Below, in pieces: positions 16,410 through 24,548 of a DNA stretch of 64,000 bases. Below the pieces are notes generated by a model. It was not told the DNA's origin. It saw only the letters and a list, made by a program, of their open reading frames with translations, and did not search any database. This DNA comes from BACL27 sp964203235 (GTDB lineage: Bacteria > Actinomycetota > Acidimicrobiia > Acidimicrobiales > Ilumatobacteraceae). Location: contig CAXNLE010000002.1 in NCBI GenBank assembly GCA_964203235.1, positions 124,001 to 188,000 on the forward strand, written 5' to 3'. The translations under genes were made by a program, and so were the position numbers. Numbering within the stretch: position 1 is the first letter of the stretch; each line of letters opens with the position of its first letter.

Positions 16410-18716
16410 TCAACCAAACACCCGAATCGGACGACCTGAATACGAATGGGCCACCATACAGCCTTCAACAACACCATTATTGAAATACTGGCAAGAACCC
16501 CAAGCTCCGTCGTATTTTGATGAGTGGTAGCGCCAGGCATTGAATTGGTAAACAGATCCCGATGGTATAGAGCTCTGGTACAGATACATCTGGCTCACCT
16601 CATCGATAGATCCAAGAAACCAATCCGAGAATCCACCAACTGTGTAATCGGCCGCCATTTGAGCAATTCCGCTGGAGCAAGCCGCGTCGGCCAGGACTGT
16701 GTTCGCGGCGCCAGTGCCAATTGCCGACGAACTAGCACCCGTGAAACTTACGTTGCACAACACCTGACTCGGATCGATAGTCCCGCCATTCCATGTTTTC
16801 TGAGTCATCTCAAGATATTTGCAAGTTGAAATACCACCTGCACCTGCGGTATTGCAGGTTGACCCTGCTGAAGCGAATGTGCTTGAAGCTACGTAGAACA
16901 CAAGGCCACCGCCTGGGCCGGTGCTACCAAGGGCATATACCGTTGCTGGTGTTACCGAGTTTGATGCTGCTGATGCGGCTGATGTGCCGACAGAGTTTGT
17001 TGCTGTAACTGTGAACGTGTAGGCGGTGCCAGTTGTTAAACCTGCAACTGTGGTGGTGCTACATGTTGCTGAAGTCAATGTGGCATTGCCTCCTGCGGGG
17101 CTAGATGTAAACGTGTAGGTAGTGATTGTTGCACCACCGTTAGAACCAGGTGCCGTGCAGGCAACTGTTACCGATGTTGCACTTGCAATTGTTGCTGTGC
17201 CAATTGTTGGTGCACCAGGCACTGTTGCTGGTGTTACAGCACTAGATGCGGTCGACGCACTTGATGTGCCTGCAGAGTTTGTTGCTGTTGTCTTAAACGT
17301 GTACGCCGTGCCGTTTGTTAAACCTGTAACAACACATGAACCAGAAGCACCTGTAACTGTGCAACCTGTCGAATATACGCCGCCAGAAGTTGTTGCTTGA
17401 GTAATCGTGTAACTAGTTGGTGTACCACCAGTACCAGCAGTAACAGAAACCGTAACTTGAGTGTGGCCTGCAACACCGGTTGGTGTGGCTGGTGTGCCTG
17501 GTACAACAACAGGTGCAACTGTTGTTGCTGAAACTGCAGTAGTTGTGGTTTCTGGTGCAGTGGTAGTTGGTGCTATCGAAGCAGCAGCCGAGCAACCACC
17601 CGCGCGAGCAGTACCGTCGGTACCCCAATACCAAGGTGTCCCTGAACCATCAGGACAAGTACCGCCAAAATAACCAGCAAACGAACCAGACGCACGGGTA
17701 ACAATCGTTGTAGTCGTTGATGTTGTTGTTGACGTTGTTGCAGTTGGCACCGCGGTAGTTGTTGTTGTTGTTGTTGTTGTTGTTGCTGTTGTTGCTGTTG
17801 TTGCTGTTGTTGCTGTTGTTGCAATCGTTGCAATCGTTGCAATCGTTGCGATCGTTGCAGTGGTCGTAGCTACAGAAGTTGCAGTTGTATTGGTTGTCGC
17901 AGAATTTGTTGGCATATTGGTGGTCGCGAAATTGACCAAACTTATTGTTTGTATTCCAACTGTTTTAACTGCGTCAGTAATGTTTCTTGCTACGCCTTGA
18001 TCTTTAAGCACCCAAGCAACAGGATCAGTTTTCACACCACAAACACCAGATGCCCGGTAACGCAATAAACCAGTTTTGTCATCAGCACAAGCCAAAATTT
18101 GTTTGTTGGCTGTCACATCGGCAACAGCACTGTTCTTTGTTGCACATTTGCCATCTTGGGCCAAAGTCATTTCACGGTTATTGTTATTTACACAAATTTT
18201 TGGTGACATACCAGTGTCAAGCCATTCGACTTTTATTTCGCTGCCAGACGAACAAGAATTATCTGCAGTGTCACGCAACACCGAAGTAGATTTGTTGACA
18301 CATACCGAAATCAAACCAGCAATCTCGACAGGCAACACGACTGCCACATTCGAGCCAGCTGAACCAGTACTACCAGTCGTGATATTTGTACCTGTCGTGA
18401 TATTCGCACCGACTGTTATCACTGGCACGGTCGTGCTCACTACGATTGTCACGTTTTTGTTGTTCGTTTTAACAGGCACAGTCGTCTTGACAGACTTAAC
18501 AGGCTTCACTGGCTTCACTGGCTTAACTGTTTTCACAGTTTTGGCAGGCACAGTTGTACTAGTTGTACTAGTTGTAGCAGTCGGCATCACAGACACCGCC
18601 AACACAGCAACACTCAACGAATCAGGCGTAACACTGCTAGCCGCGTTTAATACCGACACATTCGAAGAAACACACGACACAATAACCATGACCAAAACCA
18701 ATAGCCGCCTACCCAC
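16410..18716 (-). CDS. Tandem surface protein C
   Basis: 768 residues with the same architecture. The N-terminal two-thirds match A and B with somewhat more change (an extra TNITTG unit and a TIATIATIA/TTATTA run from an expanded GTT-type repeat at about 17755-17860). Two Fn3-like repeats, then a DUF1566-like tip with LVFYVASSTF, SDWFLGSIDEVSQMY, YHSSKYDGAWGS and the end SGRPIRVFG. The start region reads MGRRLLVLVMVIVSC. Only 93 bp separate its start from the stop of gene D and the usual promoter block is missing, so it may depend on read-through from D. Confidence 0.78.
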   Translation of the reverse strand: MGRRLLVLVMVIVSCVSSNVSVLNAASSVTPDSLSVAVLAVSVMPTATTSTTSTTVPAKTVKTVKPVKPVKPVKSVKTTVPVKTNNKNVTIVVSTTVPVITVGANITTGTNITTGSTGSAGSNVAVVLPVEIAGLISVCVNKSTSVLRDTADNSCSSGSEIKVEWLDTGMSPKICVNNNNREMTLAQDGKCATKNSAVADVTANKQILACADDKTGLLRYRASGVCGVKTDPVAWVLKDQGVARNITDAVKTVGIQTISLVNFATTNMPTNSATTNTTATSVATTTATIATIATIATIATTATTATTATTATTTTTTTTTTAVPTATTSTTTSTTTTIVTRASGSFAGYFGGTCPDGSGTPWYWGTDGTARAGGCSAAASIAPTTTAPETTTTAVSATTVAPVVVPGTPATPTGVAGHTQVTVSVTAGTGGTPTSYTITQATTSGGVYSTGCTVTGASGSCVVTGLTNGTAYTFKTTATNSAGTSSASTASSAVTPATVPGAPTIGTATIASATSVTVACTAPGSNGGATITTYTFTSSPAGGNATLTSATCSTTTVAGLTTGTAYTFTVTATNSVGTSAASAASNSVTPATVYALGSTGPGGGLVFYVASSTFASAGSTCNTAGAGGISTCKYLEMTQKTWNGGTIDPSQVLCNVSFTGASSSAIGTGAANTVLADAACSSGIAQMAADYTVGGFSDWFLGSIDEVSQMYLYQSSIPSGSVYQFNAWRYHSSKYDGAWGSCQYFNNGVVEGCMVAHSYSGRPIRVFG

Positions 18717-18752
18717 AAAACCCCCACTCGATTGATTTGATTGGTGAAACTA

Positions 18753-18780
18753 CTGCTGGCATGGACGTCACGCTCTTACC
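18753..18780 (+). pseudogene. oxyR 3'-end fragment, copy 3 (internally deleted)
   Basis: CTGCTGGCATGGACGTCACG and the next few bases match oxyR 11014-11041, then the sequence jumps to the gene-tail motif TCAACCAAACG. About 160 bp of the fragment and the gene C promoter are gone. The short shared TCAA at the join suggests a microhomology deletion. Confidence 0.8.
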
Positions 18781-18804
18781 TCAACCAAACGCACGCGTCG
18801 GGCG
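18781..18804 (-). repeat. Relic tail (RPTRAFG-stop) behind surface protein D
   Basis: As behind gene A, the minus strand just past the stop of D reads RPTRAFG-stop. The join GACTTATTAGAAGG is shared by A and D, pointing to the same replacement event. Confidence 0.5.
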
Positions 18805-18809
18805 ACTTA

Positions 18810-21368
18810 TTAGAAGGCCCGAATTGGAAACGAACCGATACCGGCGTTAAGACCAGCCTTGGTATAGGTCGTCCAAGTGCCATTGTTTCCGTTCATCTCG
18901 TGGATGGTTCCAGCTGCTGCTTCCTCGGAAGCCGTTTGTCCTCTGCCAGTAAAGGTGATCGGGAGGGACGCCCGAGCTGCATACATCGCATCCCACTCGC
19001 CCCTCGACGGCATGTACCAGTCGCTCTTTCCTCCAAAGGTGGCCGTCACGTTGTATGCCAGGCCAGATGAGCAGCCTGCGAGGATCGTTTGGGTATTCGA
19101 GTAACCAGATCCGATAGCCGAGCCAAAGGCCGTGGTCGACAATGCGTTCGACAATACCCCCGACCCCGCGGGGCACCATACTTGAACGCTCCAAGTGGCA
19201 TCTACTTCCAGATACTTACAAGTGGTGCCACATAGTGACCCTGTTGAAGTGAACGTGCCACCACTGGATTGAACATAGAACACGGTGCCGCCGCCTGGGC
19301 CAGTGTTGCCGACGATGCATGTTCCGTAGGTTGCACATGTTGCCCCTGGCGTAACCGAGGTTGATGCGCCTGATGCGACTGACGTGCCAGCAGAGTTTGT
19401 TGCTGTAACTGTGAATGTGTATGCGGTGTTGGTGGTTAATCCTGTAATTGTGATCGCACTGCTGCATGTTGCTGAAGATAATGTGCCCGTTCTGCTGCCA
19501 GGATTCGATGTTGCCGTATACGTAGTGATTGTTGCGCCGCCGTTAGACCCAGGTGCCGTGCATGCAACTGTTACCGATGTCGCACTAGCAACTGTTGCTG
19601 TGCCAATTGTTGGTGCACCAGAAACCGTGGCCACTGGTGTTACTGAGTTTGATGCGGCTGATGCGGCTGATATGCCTGTCGTGTTTGTTGCCGTAACCGT
19701 GAATGTGTAGGCGGTGCCTGTTGTTAAACCTGAAACTGTGATCGCAGTGCTACATGTTGCCGAAGTTAATGTGCCGGTGATTGCGGTGCCGACCGCGGTT
19801 GCCGTGTAAATCGTGATTGTCGTACCACCGTTAGATGCTGGTGCGGTGCAAGCAACGGTTACCGATGTTGGGCTTGCAACTGTTGCTGTGCCAATTGTTG
19901 GTGCACCAGACACCGTGACCACTGGTGTCACAGCACTAGACGCAGTCGACAAACTTGATGTGCCTGCAGAGTTTGTTGCTGTTGTCTTAAAAAAGTATGT
20001 CGTGCCGTTTGTTAAACCTGTGACAACACATGAACCAGATGCGCCTGTCACTGTGCAACCTGTCGAATATACGCCGCCAGAAGTTGTTGCTTGAGTAATC
20101 GTGTAACTAGTTGATGTGCCACCAGTACCTGCGGTAACAGAAACCGTGACCTGCGTGTTGCCTGCAACACCTGTTGGCGTGGCTGGTGTGCCAGGGATAA
20201 CTACAGGTGCAACTGTTGTTGCTGACACTGCAGTAGTTGTTGTTGCTGGTGCTGTAGTAGTTGGTGCTATCGAAGCAGCAGCCGAGCAACCACCAGCACG
20301 AGCCCGACTGTCGCTATGCCAATACCAAGGAATGCCTGAACCATCAGGACAAGTACCGCCAAAATAACCAGCAAACGAACCAGACGCACGCGCAACAGTC
20401 GTAGTTGTAGTCGTTGATGTTGTTGTTGACGTTGTTGCAGTTGGCACCGCGGTAGTTGTTGTTGTTGTTGTTGCTGTTGTTGCTGTTGTTGCTGTTGTTG
20501 CAATCGTTGCAGTTGTAGTGGCTGTGTTAATAGATGTGGTTGCTGTATTAATAGTTGTATTGGTTGTTGCAGAATTTGTTGGCATGTTTGTGGTCGCGAA
20601 ATTGACCAAACTTATTGTTTGTATTCCAACTGTTTTAACTGCGTCAGTAATGTTTCTTGCTACGCCTTGATCTTTAAGCACCCAAGCAACAGGATCAGTT
20701 TTCACACCACAAACACCAGATGCCCGGTATCGCAATAAACCAGTTTTGTCATCAGCGCAAGCCAAAATTTGTTTGTTGGCTGTCACATCGGCAACAGCAC
20801 TGTTCTTTGTTGCACATTTGCCATCTTGGGCCAAAGTCATTTCACGGTTATTGTTGTTAACACAAATCTTTGGTGACATGCCAGTGTCAAGCCATTCGAC
20901 TTTTATTTCGCTGCCAGACGAACAAGAATTATCTGCAGTGTCACGCAACACCGAAGTTGATTTATTTACACACACCGAAATCAAACCAGCAATCTCAACA
21001 GGCACCACGACTGCCACATTCGAGCCAGACGAACCGCTAGTACCTGTCGTGATATTTGCACCGACTGTTATCACCGGCACAGTCGTGCTCACTACGATTG
21101 TCACGTTTTTGTTATTCGTTTTAACAGGCACAGTCGTCTTAACTGACTTAACAGGCTTAACCGGCTTAACCGGCTTAACTGTCTTTACAGTTTTAGCTGG
21201 CACAGTTGTACTAGTTGTAGCAGTCGGCAACGCAGACACAGCCGACACAGCCGACACAGCAACACTCAACGAATCAGATGCAACACCGCTAGCCGCGTTT
21301 ACTACCGACACATTCGACGAAACACACGACACCAAAACCAAAACCAAAACCAATAACCGCTTACCCAC
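18810..21368 (-). CDS. Tandem surface protein D (longest copy)
   Basis: 852 residues. Same signal peptide, Lys/Val/Pro repeats, three Cys-pair modules and Thr-rich linker as A-C, but the small Cys module reads WYWHSDSRARAGGC and there are three Fn3-like repeats instead of two. The DUF1566-like tip is of the A type (GGTVFYVQSSGG, SDWYMPSRGEWDAM, end SFPIRAF). Its upstream region is shared with the divergent TetR gene and holds a palindrome, so it may be the regulated, first gene of the array. Confidence 0.8.
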   Translation of the reverse strand: MGKRLLVLVLVLVSCVSSNVSVVNAASGVASDSLSVAVSAVSAVSALPTATTSTTVPAKTVKTVKPVKPVKPVKSVKTTVPVKTNNKNVTIVVSTTVPVITVGANITTGTSGSSGSNVAVVVPVEIAGLISVCVNKSTSVLRDTADNSCSSGSEIKVEWLDTGMSPKICVNNNNREMTLAQDGKCATKNSAVADVTANKQILACADDKTGLLRYRASGVCGVKTDPVAWVLKDQGVARNITDAVKTVGIQTISLVNFATTNMPTNSATTNTTINTATTSINTATTTATIATTATTATTATTTTTTTAVPTATTSTTTSTTTTTTVARASGSFAGYFGGTCPDGSGIPWYWHSDSRARAGGCSAAASIAPTTTAPATTTTAVSATTVAPVVIPGTPATPTGVAGNTQVTVSVTAGTGGTSTSYTITQATTSGGVYSTGCTVTGASGSCVVTGLTNGTTYFFKTTATNSAGTSSLSTASSAVTPVVTVSGAPTIGTATVASPTSVTVACTAPASNGGTTITIYTATAVGTAITGTLTSATCSTAITVSGLTTGTAYTFTVTATNTTGISAASAASNSVTPVATVSGAPTIGTATVASATSVTVACTAPGSNGGATITTYTATSNPGSRTGTLSSATCSSAITITGLTTNTAYTFTVTATNSAGTSVASGASTSVTPGATCATYGTCIVGNTGPGGGTVFYVQSSGGTFTSTGSLCGTTCKYLEVDATWSVQVWCPAGSGVLSNALSTTAFGSAIGSGYSNTQTILAGCSSGLAYNVTATFGGKSDWYMPSRGEWDAMYAARASLPITFTGRGQTASEEAAAGTIHEMNGNNGTWTTYTKAGLNAGIGSFPIRAF

Positions 21369-21426
21369 AACACCCCCGGTCGATTGATTGACTGTCTCTT
21401 GTTAAAATAGTGTATCAGTGTTCCTA

Positions 21427-21452
21427 TATAGTGTAATTGTATCTACACTCTA
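21427..21452. promoter_or_regulatory. Candidate TetR operator between protein D and TetR-2
   Basis: AGTGTAATTGTATCTACACT at 21430-21449 is an inverted repeat with 6-bp perfect arms and 8-bp spacer; extended to 9-bp arms it has one mismatch. A further half-site ATAGTGTA lies at 21407-21414. The site is between two divergent genes, one of them a TetR regulator, the usual place for such an operator. Function inferred. Confidence 0.55.
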
Positions 21453-21518
21453 GGTTTGATTCTGATTAGGCTCTAATACGTGATTTAGTGTCAATTACCC
21501 AACGAATAGGCAAATCAA

Positions 21519-22115
21519 GTGACCAGACCCAAAAAACCAGCCCTACCCAAAGCCAGAAAAGTACGCGGAGTTGTGCCCTCAGCGGAAGCACAAAAACTCC
21601 TCATAAATGCGGCAATTGAGATGTTGCGAGAACTCCCATTTGACCAAGTGACGGCTCGAGCAATAACCAAAAAAGTCGGCTTATCACTGCCAACAATTTC
21701 AAACAACTTCGGGTCAATGGCAGGACTATTCAACGAAGTAACAATCAAATTAAGAGCCGACGTAATCGCGCGAACTCTCGGCAACATACTCGATCAAAGC
21801 ATGTTTCTTGACCCAGATTTTATTTTACGAACACGCCTTGTTGCATGGCTAACCCTTGAAGGCGAGAATCCGGGCCAATTCAATAATCACCTAATTGATG
21901 ACATCGCGCCACAGTTTCAAACTGCACTCGGCGGACTCAGCCTGCGCACAACCACCGCATGGCTAACACTAATAATATTTATGGTCGAAGGATACGCAAT
22001 ATTTTCTGAAGTACACGAATACCCGCCTGCACAAATTGCTGATTCATTGACATTATTTACAGAACTACGCGAACAACTACAAAAATCTGAGAAAAACCTC
22101 GGCTGGAAAAACTAG
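21519..22115 (+). CDS. TetR/AcrR family transcriptional regulator (2)
   Basis: 198 residues. Basic N-terminus (TRPKKPALPKARK), then a TetR DNA-binding domain: LINAAIEMLRELPFDQVTAR and the helix-turn-helix AITKKVGLSLPTISNNFGS. The C-terminal helices carry the unknown ligand site. GTG start. Divergent from surface protein D across 150 bp with a palindromic site, so self-control and control of D are likely. The region behind it has a weak hairpin (ACGCA/TGCGT at about 22160) that could end transcription. Confidence 0.8.
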   Translation: MTRPKKPALPKARKVRGVVPSAEAQKLLINAAIEMLRELPFDQVTARAITKKVGLSLPTISNNFGSMAGLFNEVTIKLRADVIARTLGNILDQSMFLDPDFILRTRLVAWLTLEGENPGQFNNHLIDDIAPQFQTALGGLSLRTTTAWLTLIIFMVEGYAIFSEVHEYPPAQIADSLTLFTELREQLQKSEKNLGWKN

Positions 22116-22202
22116 AAATTTGCCTGGCTGGCTTTCTGGCTTGCTGCCTGGCAATTTGCAACGCACGTAATGCGTGTTTAGCAACCCGACACTAAAACGC
22201 GA

Positions 22203-22226
22203 TCAACCAAACTCCCGCACCGGACA
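22203..22226 (-). repeat. Relic tail (CPVREFG-stop) behind TetR-2
   Basis: The minus strand reads CPVREFG-stop within the same GATCAACCAAAC context that ends genes B and C. No open frame leads into it, so it appears to be all that is left of another family member. Confidence 0.4.
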
Positions 22227-22250
22227 GACGCTGCAAGATAGAATGTTGGC

Positions 22251-22445
22251 ATGCTCAAAAAAGTAATTTCAATAGCGACATCACATTCTGATGCCGCAAA
22301 CATTGATCGGGCATTTTGGGCGACACAAACACCAGAGGCTCGTCTTAAACACGCACTTGAACTACGTAAGGTCAATTATGGAACAGATCGAGTTTCCTCA
22401 AGACTTCAGCGAGTTCTTGAAATTACTCAACGCCCATCGCGTTGA
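22251..22445 (+). CDS. Small protein of a nucleotidyltransferase module (antitoxin-like)
   Basis: 64 residues: KKVISIATSHSDAANIDRAF then WATQTPEARLKHALELRKVN and RLQRVLEITQRPSR. This is the pattern of small proteins encoded just upstream of MNT/AbiEii-type nucleotidyltransferases. The partner overlapping its 3' end is broken, so the module is probably not functional as a pair. ATG start. Confidence 0.5.
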   Translation: MLKKVISIATSHSDAANIDRAFWATQTPEARLKHALELRKVNYGTDRVSSRLQRVLEITQRPSR

Positions 22446-22509
22446 ATTTCTGCTGATAGGCGGCTTCGCCGTGCTTGATATAAACGCGGCAATGCCCGCG
22501 ACACTCTGA
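22378..22509 (+). pseudogene. Truncated nucleotidyltransferase remnant
   Basis: Begins MEQIEFPQDFSEFLKLLNAH and continues with VEFLLIGGFAV, the N-terminus of a nucleotidyltransferase-fold protein with the GG motif, but stops after 43 residues, before the catalytic Asp pair. No continuation is visible in other frames before the next gene at 22525. It overlaps the upstream small gene by 68 bp, as partners of such modules often do. Confidence 0.6.
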
Positions 22510-22524
22510 CCTTAGGCTAAATAC

Positions 22525-23373
22525 ATGGTTGTGTTTTGGGCACTCGGTGCAGCGGTTTTATATGGCGTCGGTGACTACTTCGGTGGCCGAGCAACAAAAG
22601 TTTCAGCATCAACTTCTGTTACGTTTCTCGGGCAATTTGTTGCGCTGATTTTGTTAATCGTGCTAGTTGCGATTGGCAATACCCCAGTTATGCCACTTCA
22701 AGATTGGATATGGAGCGGACTCGCAGGCGCCGGTGGGGTCATCGCGTTAGTTGCGTTTTATCAAGCGATGTCACTTGGCTCAATGACTGTTGTCGCGCCA
22801 ATTGCCGCACTAATCGGTATGTGTATCCCTGTAATTGTCGGCCTGCTTCAAGGTGAGCGACCAGCATCAATCGCATATCTCGGCATGATTCTCGCATGCA
22901 TCGCTGTCGCCCTTGTCGGCGATGTGCTCGATCACCACGATTTGCCAACCCCGATGAGAGCAATCGTCCTCGCAGTTGTTTCTGGTCTCGGTTTCGGAGT
23001 GATCTTCGTTTGCCTCGCACAAACCTCGCAAGACTCAGGGCTATGGCCGCTACTCGGTCAACGAATTGTGAGTGTTTCAACAGTTGCAATTGTTGGGTCA
23101 CTTGGTGCGAGGCGACTTAAGGTTGCTCGGCCCGTGATTTGGTATGCAATTCTTTCAGGGCTACTCGACACAACTGCCAATGGGCTATATCTTTTCGCAA
23201 CGCACGGTGGGTTGCTCTCACTCGTTGGAGTGATCATTTCTCTGTATCCAGTGTCAACGGTCGCGCTTGCAATTTTCATCGACCACGAAAAACTGCACAA
23301 GAGCCAATTCGTCGGATTATTCGTCGCCGCCGCAGCGCTGTCAATGATCGGCTACGCCTCATCCGCCAGTTGA
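22525..23373 (+). CDS. EamA/DMT family transporter
   Basis: 282 residues with about ten hydrophobic helices in two repeated halves, as in drug/metabolite transporters of the EamA type. It starts MVVFWALGAAVLYGVGDYFGG and the second half begins near PTPMRAIVLAVVSGLG. Substrate unknown. It follows the broken nucleotidyltransferase fragment by 15 bp; ATG start. Confidence 0.85.
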   Translation: MVVFWALGAAVLYGVGDYFGGRATKVSASTSVTFLGQFVALILLIVLVAIGNTPVMPLQDWIWSGLAGAGGVIALVAFYQAMSLGSMTVVAPIAALIGMCIPVIVGLLQGERPASIAYLGMILACIAVALVGDVLDHHDLPTPMRAIVLAVVSGLGFGVIFVCLAQTSQDSGLWPLLGQRIVSVSTVAIVGSLGARRLKVARPVIWYAILSGLLDTTANGLYLFATHGGLLSLVGVIISLYPVSTVALAIFIDHEKLHKSQFVGLFVAAAALSMIGYASSAS

Positions 23374-23403
23374 AATCTGCGCGCTGAATGTGAGACTAGT
23401 GCT

Positions 23404-24132
23404 GTGAGTGAGCCGAGCAATATTCGCGACAAGGTTCGGTTGATTCTCGAGCGCGCAAATCATCCGAATACCCCGCAGGCCGAAGCCGAGACCGCGATCG
23501 CTCTCGCCTTTCGACTAATGCAGAAGTACAACCTCAATGATGCAGACGTCAAACAACGCGAGCAGATTAATTCGCAAAGCGACGAAATCGAAGCGATTGA
23601 ACACTCAATATTTGGCCCTTATCGAGTGCGGAGGGGTTCGCTGTTTTATGTGATTGCCGAAGCGGTTTCATGCGCGTGCTTTCGCGAGAATAGAGATGTT
23701 GGGACTGACGAAGTCCGCATGGTCGCATTTGGCACAGCACGAGATCAGCATGCACTTGAAGTTTTGTTTCTGGCTGCAGAGTTGCTTGCCTTGCGGACGA
23801 TGCCGTCTGGCGACAGAAGGTTTCGCACGTCTTGGTGGCACGGCTTTTCTTCGGGAGTAGGCAAAAAGCTAACCAAAGAGCGCACAGCTATTTTCAAAGA
23901 GTCGCCCGGTTCGCAGTTAGTTCTCATTGAGAGATACGAGCGCGCTAGTTCGTTTATGTTTGCTGCCGAGCCGAGCCTTTCAAACACTGGTTCTTCGTTC
24001 ATCAATAACACTGACGCCTACGGTGCAGGGCACTCAGCCGGAATGAGTTTTAGTACTGGCAGCAACAGCCTCGGGTCTTGGCAACGATCTTTGGGTTCAG
24101 GCTCGGGCTCGGGATCAGGCTCACGTGGCTGA
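23404..24132 (+). CDS. DUF2786 domain protein
   Basis: 242 residues. The N-terminal 45 residues (IRDKVRLILERANHPNTPQA then ETAIALAFRLMQKYNLNDAD) match the DUF2786 pattern. The middle has a conserved-looking ARDQHALEVLFLAAELLALR helix and the C-terminus is Gly/Ser rich (SGSGSGSGS). GTG start. Its end overlaps the GTG at 24125 of a metallohydrolase-like gene. I recall the same pairing as Rv0184/Rv0185 in M. tuberculosis; function unknown. Confidence 0.75.
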   Translation: MSEPSNIRDKVRLILERANHPNTPQAEAETAIALAFRLMQKYNLNDADVKQREQINSQSDEIEAIEHSIFGPYRVRRGSLFYVIAEAVSCACFRENRDVGTDEVRMVAFGTARDQHALEVLFLAAELLALRTMPSGDRRFRTSWWHGFSSGVGKKLTKERTAIFKESPGSQLVLIERYERASSFMFAAEPSLSNTGSSFINNTDAYGAGHSAGMSFSTGSNSLGSWQRSLGSGSGSGSGSRG

Positions 24133-24548
24133 TAAAAGTCAAGACGCTGAGAATATCGCAACTTACGATGTCGAAACACGTTTTTGAATCTGAAATGCCA
24201 ACTCGAAACTTCACAGTTGGTGAAGCTGAGATCTGGCTAAACAATGTTTGCGAGAATGAAGATCTAGACCCGATCAGTGTTTCTCGACAAAAACTTCCGT
24301 CAAATATCGAAGGGCTTGCCGTGTTTGACAACTGGTGCATCAAAGTGCCAAAAAATAAAGTCTCTCAACATACGTTGCTTCATGAACTCGCCCACTTTGC
24401 GTGCGCCAATCGCGGACACGGCCGCGAGTTTCGCTCACAACTCGTCACCTTGCACCGCCGCTACACATCTCTGTCTCATGCCGCAGCACTTCACCAACTA
24501 TTTGTTGCTAATGGCCTCTCGGTTAATCCGCTAATCGCCACAAGTTAA
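24125..24548 (+). pseudogene. HEXXH metallohydrolase (Rv0185-like), interrupted by a +1 shift at a T5 run
   Basis: Two frames join into one protein. A GTG at 24125, overlapping the DUF2786 stop, starts VADKSQDAENIATYDVETRF and stops at 24185-24187. From 24180 the next frame continues FESEMPTRNFTVGEAEIWL to the zinc motif LLHELAHFAC and GHGREF, ending at 24548. Removing one T from the T5 at 24181-24185 restores a single frame. The start D-S-Q-x(4)-Y-D-x-E and HELAH...GH.REF fit the TIGR04338 metallohydrolase family as I remember it. If the shift is real, an ATG at 24168 gives a 126-residue protein that keeps the HEXXH. Confidence 0.6.

Noticed and set aside
11233..21368. Diversity-generating retroelement as the cause of tip variation
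   Set aside because: DUF1566/C-type-lectin tips invite the idea, but there is no reverse transcriptase gene or template repeat in the window, and differences among tips include insertions and deletions rather than adenine-only changes.
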